Translations under genes and position numbers: made by a program
The notes under the pieces: model-generated
What the model was told of the DNA's origin: nothing
The model's database searches: none
Seen by the model: the letters and a program-made list of their open reading frames with translations, nothing else
Origin: G965240465 sp965249525
GTDB taxonomy: Bacteria > SAR324 > JACQKK01
Assembly: GCA_965249525.1 (NCBI GenBank)
Contig: OZ252237.1
Span: 1,660,561-1,724,560, forward strand
Direction: 5' to 3'
DNA length: 64,000 nt
Shown here: positions 15,521 to 24,414 of the stretch, piece after piece
Layout: each line of letters opens with the position of its first letter
How positions within the stretch are numbered: position 1 is the stretch's first letter

Positions 15521-17935
15521 TCAATTGATTGAAGCGAGTGTTTTTAATTCAGCTTTTTTGTTTTTTGCTGGCAGACGAGAAAGTAATTCATTCAGCAGCA
15601 TGGCGTGATGGCTAGCAGTGTGTGTTCCCATCGCTTGTTGATCAGCATAGGTAAAGATAGCCAAAGATTGCAACCACACAGGATGACGGAAACCCGTTCC
15701 CAACCAGCGATGCATATCTTGAACAGGGGTATCGGATCTTTGCAGGTGGAAGAGAACTTGGTGATGTTCTATCAGCCAGCGCAGCCAATTTTTTTCTAAA
15801 GCTGGTAGTGTCAGTCCCATTCCTTGCAACCAATGATCTAGAGCATGAGCGGCTAATTGGGCATGTTGCTGGGCAGGTTTTTTGATGTCGTGCAACAATG
15901 CTGCCAGCATCAATAGGGTTTGACGAGGAGTATCCAGGTCTGCGTAAAGGTGTAAGAATGGATCCAGCTGATCTCTTATGCTGGCTAACTCACTGAAAGC
16001 ATCCAAACAAACTTGCTCGCTGTGGACGTGGGTATTTAAAGCCATCATGTGTTCTAGGCTGTAAGTATGGACATCTTCCATTACTTGGAAGAATAGCCTG
16101 ATTTGCAACCGGTTGCGCAACATGGGAGCACGTTGCAACATACGCCATTCTAAAGCGTATTTTAGGGCATACTGCTTGAGATCAGCCTCACCACTTAAAC
16201 GCACATAATCATCTTTCATGCGCTTAACTGCCCCAGGCGGCAAGGCTATTCGCAACAGATCAAGGGACTGCAATATTTCCACTAGTAAGATAGAATGCTC
16301 GTCCACAGTATAACGATGGGCAATGGTATGATGAATTTGCCCTTCTATTTTTCCAAAATCAGGAATAAACCATTTCAGCCAGCCAGTATCTCGCATGGAA
16401 CGGAGCAAGTCCGCTCCATTGGCCTGGCGAGTAGCAGTAGTCAAACAGCACAAAAAAGCCTTCCCTAAACGTTGGCGCAAAGAAGGCTGTGTAGGAAAAG
16501 CAGTCCGACTAAGCAATTGACGACCCTGCAACATCAACTGAGAAGATAAACGGGCGTGGGTGGCTGCCAGCAAATAAAAAGCCTCTAACAAATCTTCAGG
16601 CTTATTCAGCTGGACATTGGATTCCAGCTGCAACTGAGAAGAATTATCCAATACAAAACGCCGACGGGGGATGGTACCAGAAAATAGTTGGCGCAGGCGA
16701 CCACCCGCTAACCATGCCAAGCGCTTTTCACCCAGGCACAAACGGGAATCCGTAGACCAACCCAGCAATTGGCGAAAGAGTGATTCTAACAAAGGAGCTG
16801 CCACTTGCAGGTGCTGAAAGTAAGTGCGGCAGAGACGAACTTGAGCAAGAGAAGGAGTTTCTTGTACGGCATTTAGCTCTGATTGATGGCGAATAGTAAA
16901 TGCACGCATGCGTTGCAAAATATGGCGTTCTTCAGCTTGAAGCAAATCAACCCGTTCTAAACCGACCAAGCCTCCTGATATCCCTTTCTGTGTCGCCAAT
17001 TCTTCTACATCCCGTAAAGATTCCAACCAGTCTGACACCCGTGGACGGCTATGATGCAATGTGTCACCACCTCGTTCAGCGCGAGTGCGCCAACGGCGTT
17101 GTATGGCGTATTCGTTGAAACGTTGCACCATCGTCTGAGCGGATTCTAGCGTATTCAGCATGTTTAAACGGGTAAGTGCGTCATTGCGCAATGGGAAACG
17201 GTTTTTGTCCATCACAAAAAAACGCAATAACCCTCGGCCATCAGGCGTGGTTAAAAATTCTGCCACTTGCACATGAAGCCACAATTGAGAACGCGACAAC
17301 ACATGCAACAACACCCCACACAAGCGTATCGAGAGTCGCTCCGCTCGTAATTCCAAACAGGAATAATCCTCCAAGCGCCGATTAAACATTGTACCTGGAC
17401 CCAGCAAACGCGGAATAAATGCTTTTGCACGCAAATGCTGAACGATTTCCAATGTTTCTCGCTCCCCAGGGCGAACGGCACTTAATTCCTGCTGTAAGGT
17501 TGTGGTTTGTTCTGTAGTTAGAAGACCATCCATCCCTGATAATTGAAACAAATTTACCACCTGTCCTGTCTGACTGGTGAACATACGCGCACTTTGGATG
17601 CTCAAACCTCCTGGACGTGGACGCAGCAACACCTCAAATAGTCGATCCAACAATCCCGGTTCCGGCCAATCGGTGGTACACACCTCCAGCAACCAATTTC
17701 CGTTAACTTGCTTTAGCGCCTCTACTTGAATCTTTTGTATCGTCGCTTCATCTTCATGTGGGGAAGGTTGTTGTGGTCGCCCTGCCGCCTCAGTAGAAAA
17801 AAGAGGTTTGCCATAAGATGCCTTCAGTAATTTTTTCCGATGGCGTAACCGTTCCTCCTCAGAGGTGCGCTGATAATACAGCGCAGGCATGGACAAATCG
17901 CTACCGCTAGCACCAGTAACAGGTATTGATGACAT
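15521..17935 (-). CDS. GlnD-like protein: N-terminal ACT domains, HD domain, no visible nucleotidyltransferase
   Basis: An 804-residue protein related to the bifunctional PII uridylyltransferase/uridylyl-removing enzyme. Residues ~75-150 (GNWLLEVCTTDWPEPGLLDR) and ~190-280 (LELRAERLSIRLCGVLLHVL) resemble two ACT domains, which in normal GlnD sit at the C-terminus. The GlnD helical region follows, then MRDTGWLKWFIPDFGKI and HRYTVDEHSILL, and the HD motif LAALLHDIKKP with later YADQQAM, so HD-phosphohydrolase residues are kept. A ~115-residue insertion separates VDEH from HD. I find no GxGG or DxD nucleotidyltransferase motif. It may only remove uridylyl groups, or act on something else. The ATG at 17935 follows a TTG. 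It is paired with the DUF547 gene. Confidence 0.75.
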   Translation of the reverse strand: MSSIPVTGASGSDLSMPALYYQRTSEEERLRHRKKLLKASYGKPLFSTEAAGRPQQPSPHEDEATIQKIQVEALKQVNGNWLLEVCTTDWPEPGLLDRLFEVLLRPRPGGLSIQSARMFTSQTGQVVNLFQLSGMDGLLTTEQTTTLQQELSAVRPGERETLEIVQHLRAKAFIPRLLGPGTMFNRRLEDYSCLELRAERLSIRLCGVLLHVLSRSQLWLHVQVAEFLTTPDGRGLLRFFVMDKNRFPLRNDALTRLNMLNTLESAQTMVQRFNEYAIQRRWRTRAERGGDTLHHSRPRVSDWLESLRDVEELATQKGISGGLVGLERVDLLQAEERHILQRMRAFTIRHQSELNAVQETPSLAQVRLCRTYFQHLQVAAPLLESLFRQLLGWSTDSRLCLGEKRLAWLAGGRLRQLFSGTIPRRRFVLDNSSQLQLESNVQLNKPEDLLEAFYLLAATHARLSSQLMLQGRQLLSRTAFPTQPSLRQRLGKAFLCCLTTATRQANGADLLRSMRDTGWLKWFIPDFGKIEGQIHHTIAHRYTVDEHSILLVEILQSLDLLRIALPPGAVKRMKDDYVRLSGEADLKQYALKYALEWRMLQRAPMLRNRLQIRLFFQVMEDVHTYSLEHMMALNTHVHSEQVCLDAFSELASIRDQLDPFLHLYADLDTPRQTLLMLAALLHDIKKPAQQHAQLAAHALDHWLQGMGLTLPALEKNWLRWLIEHHQVLFHLQRSDTPVQDMHRWLGTGFRHPVWLQSLAIFTYADQQAMGTHTASHHAMLLNELLSRLPAKNKKAELKTLASIN

Positions 17936-18031
17936 CAAGATCTCTTTTAGTAAAGAGGATGTGTGCGTTTCTCAAGAAAACAGAGGAACCTATTTTAAGT
18001 CACAAGCAAACAAATAAAAGGCTGCAACAGT

Positions 18032-19324
18032 CTAGGTCAAAGATGAAGCCAAGCTGGGCTTTATAGCGTCCAAAGCGCGCATTCGCTCTGTCAAGGTAGG
18101 ATGGCTATAATGGTATGCACTAAACCAGGGATGGGGATAAAAATTGCTTAAGTTGTGCTCACTGAGTGACAACAAAGCAGATTTCAAGGCAGTGCTACCA
18201 TCGGTAAGATTTGCAGCAAAAGCATCGGCTTGGTATTCATAACGTCTGGAACGACGCATACTGAATGGGCGCATGAAGAAGAACAGTGGCCCTGCCAGTA
18301 ACAGTGCCAGGGCGGTTTCCCCTGCAAGGGAAGGCCGGTCAAACCCAAATGCGTTTGCCCATTGTGGAGCAGCGATCAACAGACTAAGAATATACAAAGC
18401 TATGGTGAGACTCACAGTTGCTGCCAGCAGTTGGCGCGGGATGTGGCGAGACTGATAATGGCCTATTTCATGAGCCAAGACTGCTTCGCATTCTTGAGGG
18501 GAAATTCTTTCTACCAGGGTGTCAAAAAGTACGATACGCGGCTGAAACAGGCCTGCAAAAAATGCGTTGGAGTGAGCAGAACGGCGCGACGCATCCATCA
18601 CAAACACGTCACGATAAGCAAATCGGGCGCGCTCAGCCAACGCTTCCAAACGTGAGCGCAATTCTCCTTTGGGCAAAGGGCGTAGTTGGTAAAACAAAGG
18701 CAGCACTAGCATAGGAAACAGCCAGCCTACCAACAATTGCCAACCACTCAGCAGCAAACTAAGCCACAACCACCACCATTTTCCACTGTATAACAGGCAT
18801 CCATATGCCGCATACCCCAGTGGCAGCCCAAACAATCCTGACACCAAGAGACTTTTGCCGATATCCATCCACCAGCCGCCAGTGCTTTGTCGATTAAAGC
18901 CAAATCGCTGCTCTACTCCAAAGGTGTGATGCCACATCCAAGGCAACGAGGCCAACAACCAAATCATTCCCAACAAAGCAAAATAGGCTACAAAATGATG
19001 CGCCCCTTCCACACCCTTCGTTCGCAGCCAACTATCCAGCCAAGGCAACACCCCGCCAAACACCAACCATATCAACAGCAAGGTTTTCCACATGCGCTTC
19101 CACAAAGAAATGCGCAAAAGCGCCCCATGATAAGCCAACCCTCGGCGCACAACCTCAGCAGATACTTTTCCCTCCATTCCCGCTGGTGCTCTCGCAGGTG
19201 CACGCCTCAAAGAACGCAAATTTAGCCAATCCAGCCCACTTTCTACCAGGAAACGAATCATTATCATCCCCCCAGACAATCCCACCCACTGCCACACTGT
19301 TACTTCATTCCACCATGCCGACAT
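18032..19324 (-). CDS. M48 family membrane metalloprotease (Ste24-like)
   Basis: A 430-residue integral membrane zinc protease related to eukaryotic CAAX protease Ste24 and bacterial HtpX. It has the zinc motif VLAHEIGHYQSRH (HExxH) at ~275, a downstream YEYQADAFAAN supplying the third ligand (Glu/Asp), and RDVFVMDASRRSAHSNAFFAG, a Ste24 signature. Several hydrophobic helices precede and follow the catalytic site. Bacterial members probably degrade or process membrane proteins. The ATG at 19324 gives a membrane-facing N-terminus. It is followed upstream by the small unknown gene at 19356-19739, 31 bases away on the same strand, so the two are probably one transcript. Confidence 0.92.
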   Translation of the reverse strand: MSAWWNEVTVWQWVGLSGGMIMIRFLVESGLDWLNLRSLRRAPARAPAGMEGKVSAEVVRRGLAYHGALLRISLWKRMWKTLLLIWLVFGGVLPWLDSWLRTKGVEGAHHFVAYFALLGMIWLLASLPWMWHHTFGVEQRFGFNRQSTGGWWMDIGKSLLVSGLFGLPLGYAAYGCLLYSGKWWWLWLSLLLSGWQLLVGWLFPMLVLPLFYQLRPLPKGELRSRLEALAERARFAYRDVFVMDASRRSAHSNAFFAGLFQPRIVLFDTLVERISPQECEAVLAHEIGHYQSRHIPRQLLAATVSLTIALYILSLLIAAPQWANAFGFDRPSLAGETALALLLAGPLFFFMRPFSMRRSRRYEYQADAFAANLTDGSTALKSALLSLSEHNLSNFYPHPWFSAYHYSHPTLTERMRALDAIKPSLASSLT

Positions 19325-19355
19325 CTGATTTCATCCTTCGCTAGTCCTCACCCAT

Positions 19356-19739
19356 TCACCCATTGTGCTGTTTCTTGCTGCGCAAATGGTCTTCCTCTCG
19401 CTCGCGCTCAATTTCATCTAACCAATCCCGCTTCTTGCCACGCCGAGCATGCCAACCAGCATATGCTTGCTGAGCTTGTGTCAACAGTCCTCTCGAACTT
19501 TCTTTTTCCGCTGCTAACTGCAACTGCACCTGATAATGCGCCAAAGGAAAATCTGTGTGCAATACCTGGTCCGGGTGCATCTCTCCTTGTCGCAAAGCTT
19601 TCATTAATTCTGCTGTTGTCCAATTCAGTGTCCGTGCTAGTTGGTTGGCATTCACAAAACCATATCCGCCCTCAGGATTTACTCCTAAGTAATACCAACA
19701 AAACAAGGCTTGTGGTTCTAATCGTTTTATTTTCCCCAA
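19356..19739 (-). CDS. conserved-looking small protein of unknown function
   Basis: A 127-residue protein that I do not recognise. Its start is a TTG at 19739, strongly supported by AAGGGAGG six bases upstream. The N-terminal half (LEPQALFCWYYLGVNPEGGY and a helix-turn-helix-like LARTLNWTTAELMKALR) could be a small nucleic-acid-binding winged-helix fold, but this is a guess from pattern only. The C-terminal half is helical and very charged (EIEREREEDHLRSKKQ). It lies just upstream of the M48 protease gene. The excellent ribosome binding site and lack of overlap with another gene make it likely to be real. Confidence 0.65.
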   Translation of the reverse strand: MGKIKRLEPQALFCWYYLGVNPEGGYGFVNANQLARTLNWTTAELMKALRQGEMHPDQVLHTDFPLAHYQVQLQLAAEKESSRGLLTQAQQAYAGWHARRGKKRDWLDEIEREREEDHLRSKKQHNG

Positions 19740-19920
19740 AGATTGCCTCCCTTGCTTTTGTATTAAAAACCCTGTCTGCTATTCACAGTCTTCGCTTGCA
19801 CTGCCTTTGCTACTATTGCTATAAGAATCTCTCGTGCATTATCCGCTTAGCATGTAATTCTACACCACCAAATAGTTTTTTGCTTGTTTACCCTTATTCG
19901 CTTTTTGCCTCGCATATCCC

Positions 19921-20784
19921 ATGCAAGTGTTGCGCTCACTGGCCAAATGGCGTGCCTTACAATCGAAATTGTCCCCCTCTTTAGGATTGGTCCCCACCAT
20001 GGGGGCACTACACCAAGGTCACCTTTCTCTCATCCGGCGTTCCGCTGAAGAAAATGCACACACACTGGTGTGGGTGTTCGTCAATCCACTGCAATTTGAA
20101 CGTGCTGATGATTTACTCAATTATCCCCATCAGTTAGAGCAAGATATTGCCCTTGCCCAACAGCACGGTGCCAACATACTACTGGCTCCTCCAGCAGAAG
20201 AGGTGTATCCCCCTCAAGCCCAAACTTTGGTGCAAGTAGAGCCATTGTCTCAGGTACTGGAGGGGAAATATCGTCCTGGCCATTTTATGGGCGTAGCCAC
20301 TGTGGTGGCTAAGCTTCTCTGTTTGACCTTGCCAAAAAGGGTGTATTTTGGCCAAAAAGATGCCCAACAGTGCGTGGTCATCCGCCGATTGGTGGAAGAC
20401 TTGTTTCTCCCTTGCCAAGTGGTCATTTGTCACACTGTGCGAGACACAGACGGCTTGGCACTATCCTCGCGCAATGCCTTGCTTTCCCCCACTGCCCGCC
20501 AACAGGCTGCCGTGCTGTATCAAACCCTGCAAACAGGCGTACGCATTATTGCAACAGGAGAACAAAACGCCTCCATCATTCGAGAACGAATGCTAGCAAC
20601 CTTGCAACAAGCCCCCTTAGCAAGACTAGAATACTTGAGTCTTGCCCACCCTGAAACCTTGGAAGAACAAAACAGGGTTACTGGCACCACCCTTATCAGC
20701 TTGGCTGCCTATTTTGAAAAAGTGCGCTTGATAGATAATTTGCTTGCGCAACCGCCCGTGGCTAAACATACCAACAATCACTAA
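19921..20784 (+). CDS. panC: pantothenate synthetase
   Basis: PanC joins pantoate and beta-alanine with ATP to make pantothenate, the coenzyme A precursor. Motifs are clear: GLVPTMGALHQGHLSLI (HIGH-like nucleotide site), WVFVNPLQFERADDL, YPPQAQTLVQV, KYRPGHFMGVATVV, LPKRVYFGQKDAQQCVVIRR and VRDTDGLALSSRNALLSP with the KMSKS-like SSRN. Its 287 residues match the family length. No clear ribosome binding site precedes the ATG. panB and panD are not adjacent. The region 19740-19920 upstream has no other gene visible. Confidence 0.97.
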   Translation: MQVLRSLAKWRALQSKLSPSLGLVPTMGALHQGHLSLIRRSAEENAHTLVWVFVNPLQFERADDLLNYPHQLEQDIALAQQHGANILLAPPAEEVYPPQAQTLVQVEPLSQVLEGKYRPGHFMGVATVVAKLLCLTLPKRVYFGQKDAQQCVVIRRLVEDLFLPCQVVICHTVRDTDGLALSSRNALLSPTARQQAAVLYQTLQTGVRIIATGEQNASIIRERMLATLQQAPLARLEYLSLAHPETLEEQNRVTGTTLISLAAYFEKVRLIDNLLAQPPVAKHTNNH

Positions 20785-20881
20785 TGCCTCTCATTAAGCC
20801 AGCCATTAGTCCGGGGACAAGCAATAAGACCTGATAAGCAAGGCTGTATTGCTATATTTTTTCCTTGACAGCAAACAACAA

Positions 20882-21301
20882 CTAGTTTTTGTCCCAACCT
20901 AGCAATGCGTCTACTGAATAGCGACCTCCTCCGTGCGTTAATAACACGAAACACCCCGCTAGCATGGTCAAACCTATTTGCAGTTGTGGTCCAAATCCCA
21001 CCTTTAGAACCAACCAATCTACGTACAAAACAATCACCAAAAACTGAATGGTGAATAATAATGCTAAATAACGCGTCAGTAGTCCTACTATCAGCAACGC
21101 CCCTCCCACTGTTTCCAGCAAGCTAATAAAAGGTCCCATGATAAATGGCAAGGGGATGTGCATTTGGGCAAATCCAGTTACCGCATAATCTTGACCAATT
21201 TTAAATAACCCTGCTGACAACAAAATGAGGCCGCAAACCAGCCGTATCAGCAAAAGTGACCAGTTGCCCTTTTGAGCAAAAAAGGCAAAGAAATTCTTCA
21301 T
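20882..21301 (-). CDS. DoxX family membrane protein
   Basis: A 139-residue integral membrane protein with four hydrophobic segments. It matches the DoxX/DoxD family through LLLIRLVCGLILLSAGLFKI, PLPFIMGPFISLLETVGGALLIVG, and a late GGGRYSVDALLG. Such proteins are quinone-reactive or redox-linked in some organisms, but most are uncharacterised. The ATG at 21301 has AAGGAG seven bases upstream. The gene appears monocistronic. The following ~240 bases (21302-21539) contain nothing I can assign. Confidence 0.88.
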   Translation of the reverse strand: MKNFFAFFAQKGNWSLLLIRLVCGLILLSAGLFKIGQDYAVTGFAQMHIPLPFIMGPFISLLETVGGALLIVGLLTRYLALLFTIQFLVIVLYVDWLVLKVGFGPQLQIGLTMLAGCFVLLTHGGGRYSVDALLGWDKN

Positions 21302-21539
21302 TTTAAAACTCCTTCAAAAATGATTCAAAAAAATACTGTCTATTCATAAAAAAAGAAGCCAAGGTACAATAACGGTTTCTCATTTGGGCCTCTGCTTCCC
21401 AACAGATTGCTTATTCTCATACTTTATCTGTCTTGGCTAGTTTTTTCTGTCCATGCCCCACTTTTACTGACCTATAAACTACCTAACTTAAAGAATTGAC
21501 CACCAATCTCAGCCCCTCAAAGCAAACAACTGTAAATGA

Positions 21540-21842
21540 TTAGTTTTGGTTATCTGAAAGCAATTGGCTGATGCGACGGGCAAGCTCTATATCCAAGGTA
21601 CTCAAGCCGCCTAAATCATGAGTGGAAAGCGAAATGCTCACCTTCTGGTACACATTGCGCCAATCAGGGTGATGGTTGAGGCTTTCTGCTAGCAACGACA
21701 CCTTTGTCATGAAGGAAAATGCTTCTGCAAAATCGTGGAAGTGAAACTCCCGACACAGTTGACCATTTTCTAATTTCCAGGCGGGCAAATCTGATAGTGC
21801 CTGTTGAATCTCTGTTTCTGTTAATTTTTTTCGTACAATCAT
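21540..21842 (-). CDS. phhB: pterin-4a-carbinolamine dehydratase
   Basis: A 100-residue enzyme that dehydrates 4a-hydroxytetrahydrobiopterin, recycling the pterin cofactor of phenylalanine hydroxylase and related enzymes. The family pattern is well kept: a helical N-terminus (ALSDLPAWKLENGQL), FSFMTKVSLLAESLNHHPDW with the paired catalytic histidines and Trp, VSISLSTHDLGGLS with the third His, and a C-terminal helix. No aromatic amino-acid hydroxylase is adjacent, so it may serve another pterin enzyme. GGAAAG upstream serves as ribosome binding site for ATG 21842. Confidence 0.93.
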   Translation of the reverse strand: MIVRKKLTETEIQQALSDLPAWKLENGQLCREFHFHDFAEAFSFMTKVSLLAESLNHHPDWRNVYQKVSISLSTHDLGGLSTLDIELARRISQLLSDNQN

Positions 21843-21924
21843 CTTTCTTTCCTAACTTTAAGACATCATGGGATAAAGAGGCTCATCAAAAGTAAGTTAC
21901 TGTCTTGATTATCATAAGCCTATT

Positions 21925-22941
21925 TTATAATTGTAGCCGCCAGCACATGCGACAAAATAACGCTGGAGATTCATCCATTGTCTCCGCTGTAGTGCCTCCT
22001 GCACGACCGTCAGCCCATAATCCACCCAACAGCATCCAGCCTTGCTTGTTTTGCCATAGTTCGCCCCGTACTTGACTCATTGTTCCAACAAACAGTGGCT
22101 TGCGAAAAAAAGCTCTCAATCCTGTTGGTTGCAACTGTTCCAGCGGTGCATTTGCCAACGCCAGCAGGCGTATGGCATATCGTGCTACTGCCTCCAAAGA
22201 TTCGTTCATATTCACATGCCCCAACCCATCAGTTTGCTGCGGTCCCCAGACCAAACGCTCAACAAGATGCTCTCCCTGCACCGCACACCAGCACTGTGGC
22301 TTTACAGACAGCTTTTCCCAGCTTGGCCAATCAGATTGCCAACGATAAAGTGGCAGTCGCTGCAACAAACTTGCTGGCAACTGTTGTGGATGCCGCTGTC
22401 CCTTGTCCCCCCGTGGCCTTGTGATGGCCATCAACGCACGCACAGAGCCTGCTTGTCCCCACTGATTAGCCCGATTTGCTGCCTGCGGCTCTTGCTGCCA
22501 ACGCTGCCCATACACCCGCGTACGGACCTCCCACCACCAGCGCTTATCTATTGATGATGGCTGCTTTCCCAACTGCTGATATCCATCTGCCTCCCACAAC
22601 CACTGCTTAAAAGAACCTTCCATCTTTCCCATTGCCGTAAATGGGCCTCGGCCCAATGCCATCGTCAACATCCACACCACCGGCGCCAACCCCTGCGATC
22701 GAAGATCTGCACCCACCTGCCCCGCTGATAACATTTCTAGTAACGGCAATGTTCCCCAGTGCAACATAGAACGAAACTTGAACATTCCCCGATGGTTCAT
22801 GTCCTCAAAACGTCCCATTCCTAAATATCCTTGACCTTGAGCTCTTCCTAACGCAGCAGTTGGCAAACCCGGTGGTTTTAAATCTTTTTCTACAGTTCCC
22901 ATTTTTATACCCATTGGCTTTTTATCGGCTGATTCACCCAT
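21925..22941 (-). CDS. protein of unknown function, tryptophan-rich
   Basis: A 338-residue soluble-looking protein with no signal peptide or membrane segment and many Trp, Gly and Gln residues. I do not recognise the family. The C-terminal part (GLGHVNMNESLEAVARYAI, then AFFRKPLFVGTMSQVRGEL and GWMLLGGLWADGRAG) has the rhythm of a hotdog-fold acyl-thioesterase or dehydratase, with GHVN where such enzymes carry a catalytic loop, but this is weak. The N-terminal half has SMLHWGTLPLLEMLSAGQVG. It is 46 bases downstream of the LivK-like gene on the same strand, so it may share that transcript. No function is assigned. Confidence 0.6.
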   Translation of the reverse strand: MGESADKKPMGIKMGTVEKDLKPPGLPTAALGRAQGQGYLGMGRFEDMNHRGMFKFRSMLHWGTLPLLEMLSAGQVGADLRSQGLAPVVWMLTMALGRGPFTAMGKMEGSFKQWLWEADGYQQLGKQPSSIDKRWWWEVRTRVYGQRWQQEPQAANRANQWGQAGSVRALMAITRPRGDKGQRHPQQLPASLLQRLPLYRWQSDWPSWEKLSVKPQCWCAVQGEHLVERLVWGPQQTDGLGHVNMNESLEAVARYAIRLLALANAPLEQLQPTGLRAFFRKPLFVGTMSQVRGELWQNKQGWMLLGGLWADGRAGGTTAETMDESPALFCRMCWRLQL

Positions 22942-22986
22942 TATCTACCGAAGCAACTTACTTTACGGCAGTATTTTGTGTCGTTG

Positions 22987-24282
22987 CTATTTGTCCAGAC
23001 TTACATCCTTGCTGGCTTCAATTCCCCATTCTACGGTTTTCACCGTACGAATACGTCCCCCACTCATCCGCCACACTTCAAAGGTAGCCGTGGTATTGTC
23101 TCCATCTTTGTTCCAGGTTATTTCCCCGCTTACTCCCTGGTAATTAATGGATCCCCTCTGTTTTAAATGCGCAATGGCTTTAGAAAATTCTTGGTAGCTT
23201 ACCGGTAGCCCAGGGGGATTGGCCACTAAGTGCAGCTGTCTTTGAACAGCTTTAGCCTGTTTTTTAGGAGACATTCGCAAGTATTTCTCGCCCACCCCTG
23301 CAATCGCCAACAACAGCAAACTCATAGCGTCATAGGCTTCGGCACGATAAGGTGACTTTAAATCCAGTCCAATCTGCTTTAATTGGGCATAATCGTGCTC
23401 AAAGCGACGGGTAGTATCATTTTGACGAGAAACAACCGTAGTACCCAGTGCTTCTGATAACAACCTTTTATAACGTCCAGTAGCTACAGCAGGAGTTCTC
23501 ATGCTATCGGACAAGAGAAATTTACCCGTATATTGGCTTTGTTGGATAGCTTCTAGCAACAGTTCGCTATCTTCGGGAAAAATGAACAGCACAAGCAACT
23601 CAGGTTTCCTGCGTAAGAGTTTAGTAACAAACTTTGAGAAAACTGGCCGGCCGCGACGATAGGCAAATTCACCCACCAATTTTGGTTTTTTTCTGGTTTT
23701 TAGGGTGCGTTTAAAATTCTTAGCAAAGACACTACCCGCGGTATCTTGAGGATAAACGATGGCAACGGTTTCACAGCCTTCTTGCTGGCTAGCCAAGTCT
23801 GCTAGTAACTGTGCCTGTAAGGCATCAGAGGGAGCAATACGAAAGAAAAGTCCTTTGTCTGAAACGCTGGAGAGTGCTGAGGCAGTGGCAGCAGGAGAAA
23901 CCAACACGATGCGGTTTTTCACGGCAGCCTGGATTGCCCCTGCAGTAACATGGCTAGAAAGCGCACCTACCACAGCTGGCACTCCTTCTTCAGCTAAACG
24001 ATTGATGGCTTGTTGGGCTTGGAAAACATCCAGACCTGTATCAGCACGCACCATGGTAACGGGAAAGCCATAAAGACCACCTTGTGCATTGATCTGTTCC
24101 ACTGCCAGCTGAGCTCCGGCTTCAATGGAAGGTGCCAAGGATGCCAAGGTGCCCGAAAATCCCATTAGCACTCCTACTCGCACTGACTGCGCCACCCCTG
24201 GAGAAGTACATCCTAGCCAAATACTCAAGATACCTATCCAACGGATAGCAAGGCTGGTCATTGGCATTTCTAAAAATTTCAT
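22987..24282 (-). CDS. periplasmic branched-chain amino-acid-type substrate-binding protein
   Basis: A 431-residue exported protein of the LivK/Peripla_BP_6 type. After a signal peptide (IRWIGILSIWLG, likely cleavage near GVAQ) it shows the family start VRVGVLMGFSGTLASLAPSIE, GAQLAVEQINAQGGLYG, VVGALSSHVTAGAI and VLVSPAATASAL. Two alpha/beta lobes follow. It should bind a small amphipathic ligand in the periplasm. No permease or ATPase genes (livHMGF) are adjacent, so it may be an orphan receptor or lipoprotein-like sensor of LppC type. ATG 24282 is preferred over 24291 because AGGGA then sits nine bases upstream. The downstream gene at 21925 may be co-transcribed. Confidence 0.88.
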   Translation of the reverse strand: MKFLEMPMTSLAIRWIGILSIWLGCTSPGVAQSVRVGVLMGFSGTLASLAPSIEAGAQLAVEQINAQGGLYGFPVTMVRADTGLDVFQAQQAINRLAEEGVPAVVGALSSHVTAGAIQAAVKNRIVLVSPAATASALSSVSDKGLFFRIAPSDALQAQLLADLASQQEGCETVAIVYPQDTAGSVFAKNFKRTLKTRKKPKLVGEFAYRRGRPVFSKFVTKLLRRKPELLVLFIFPEDSELLLEAIQQSQYTGKFLLSDSMRTPAVATGRYKRLLSEALGTTVVSRQNDTTRRFEHDYAQLKQIGLDLKSPYRAEAYDAMSLLLLAIAGVGEKYLRMSPKKQAKAVQRQLHLVANPPGLPVSYQEFSKAIAHLKQRGSINYQGVSGEITWNKDGDNTTATFEVWRMSGGRIRTVKTVEWGIEASKDVSLDK

Positions 24283-24414
24283 GAACAACATTCCCTAAGC
24301 CAAGAAAACAGCAGCGGATCCCAGGGTTGACTATGATATCTTTACAGTTTGAAGAGAAGAAAAATTTTCCAAGTGGCTACTTTGGGAATAACTAGCGGTT
24401 CAAAAACGCTCTTC

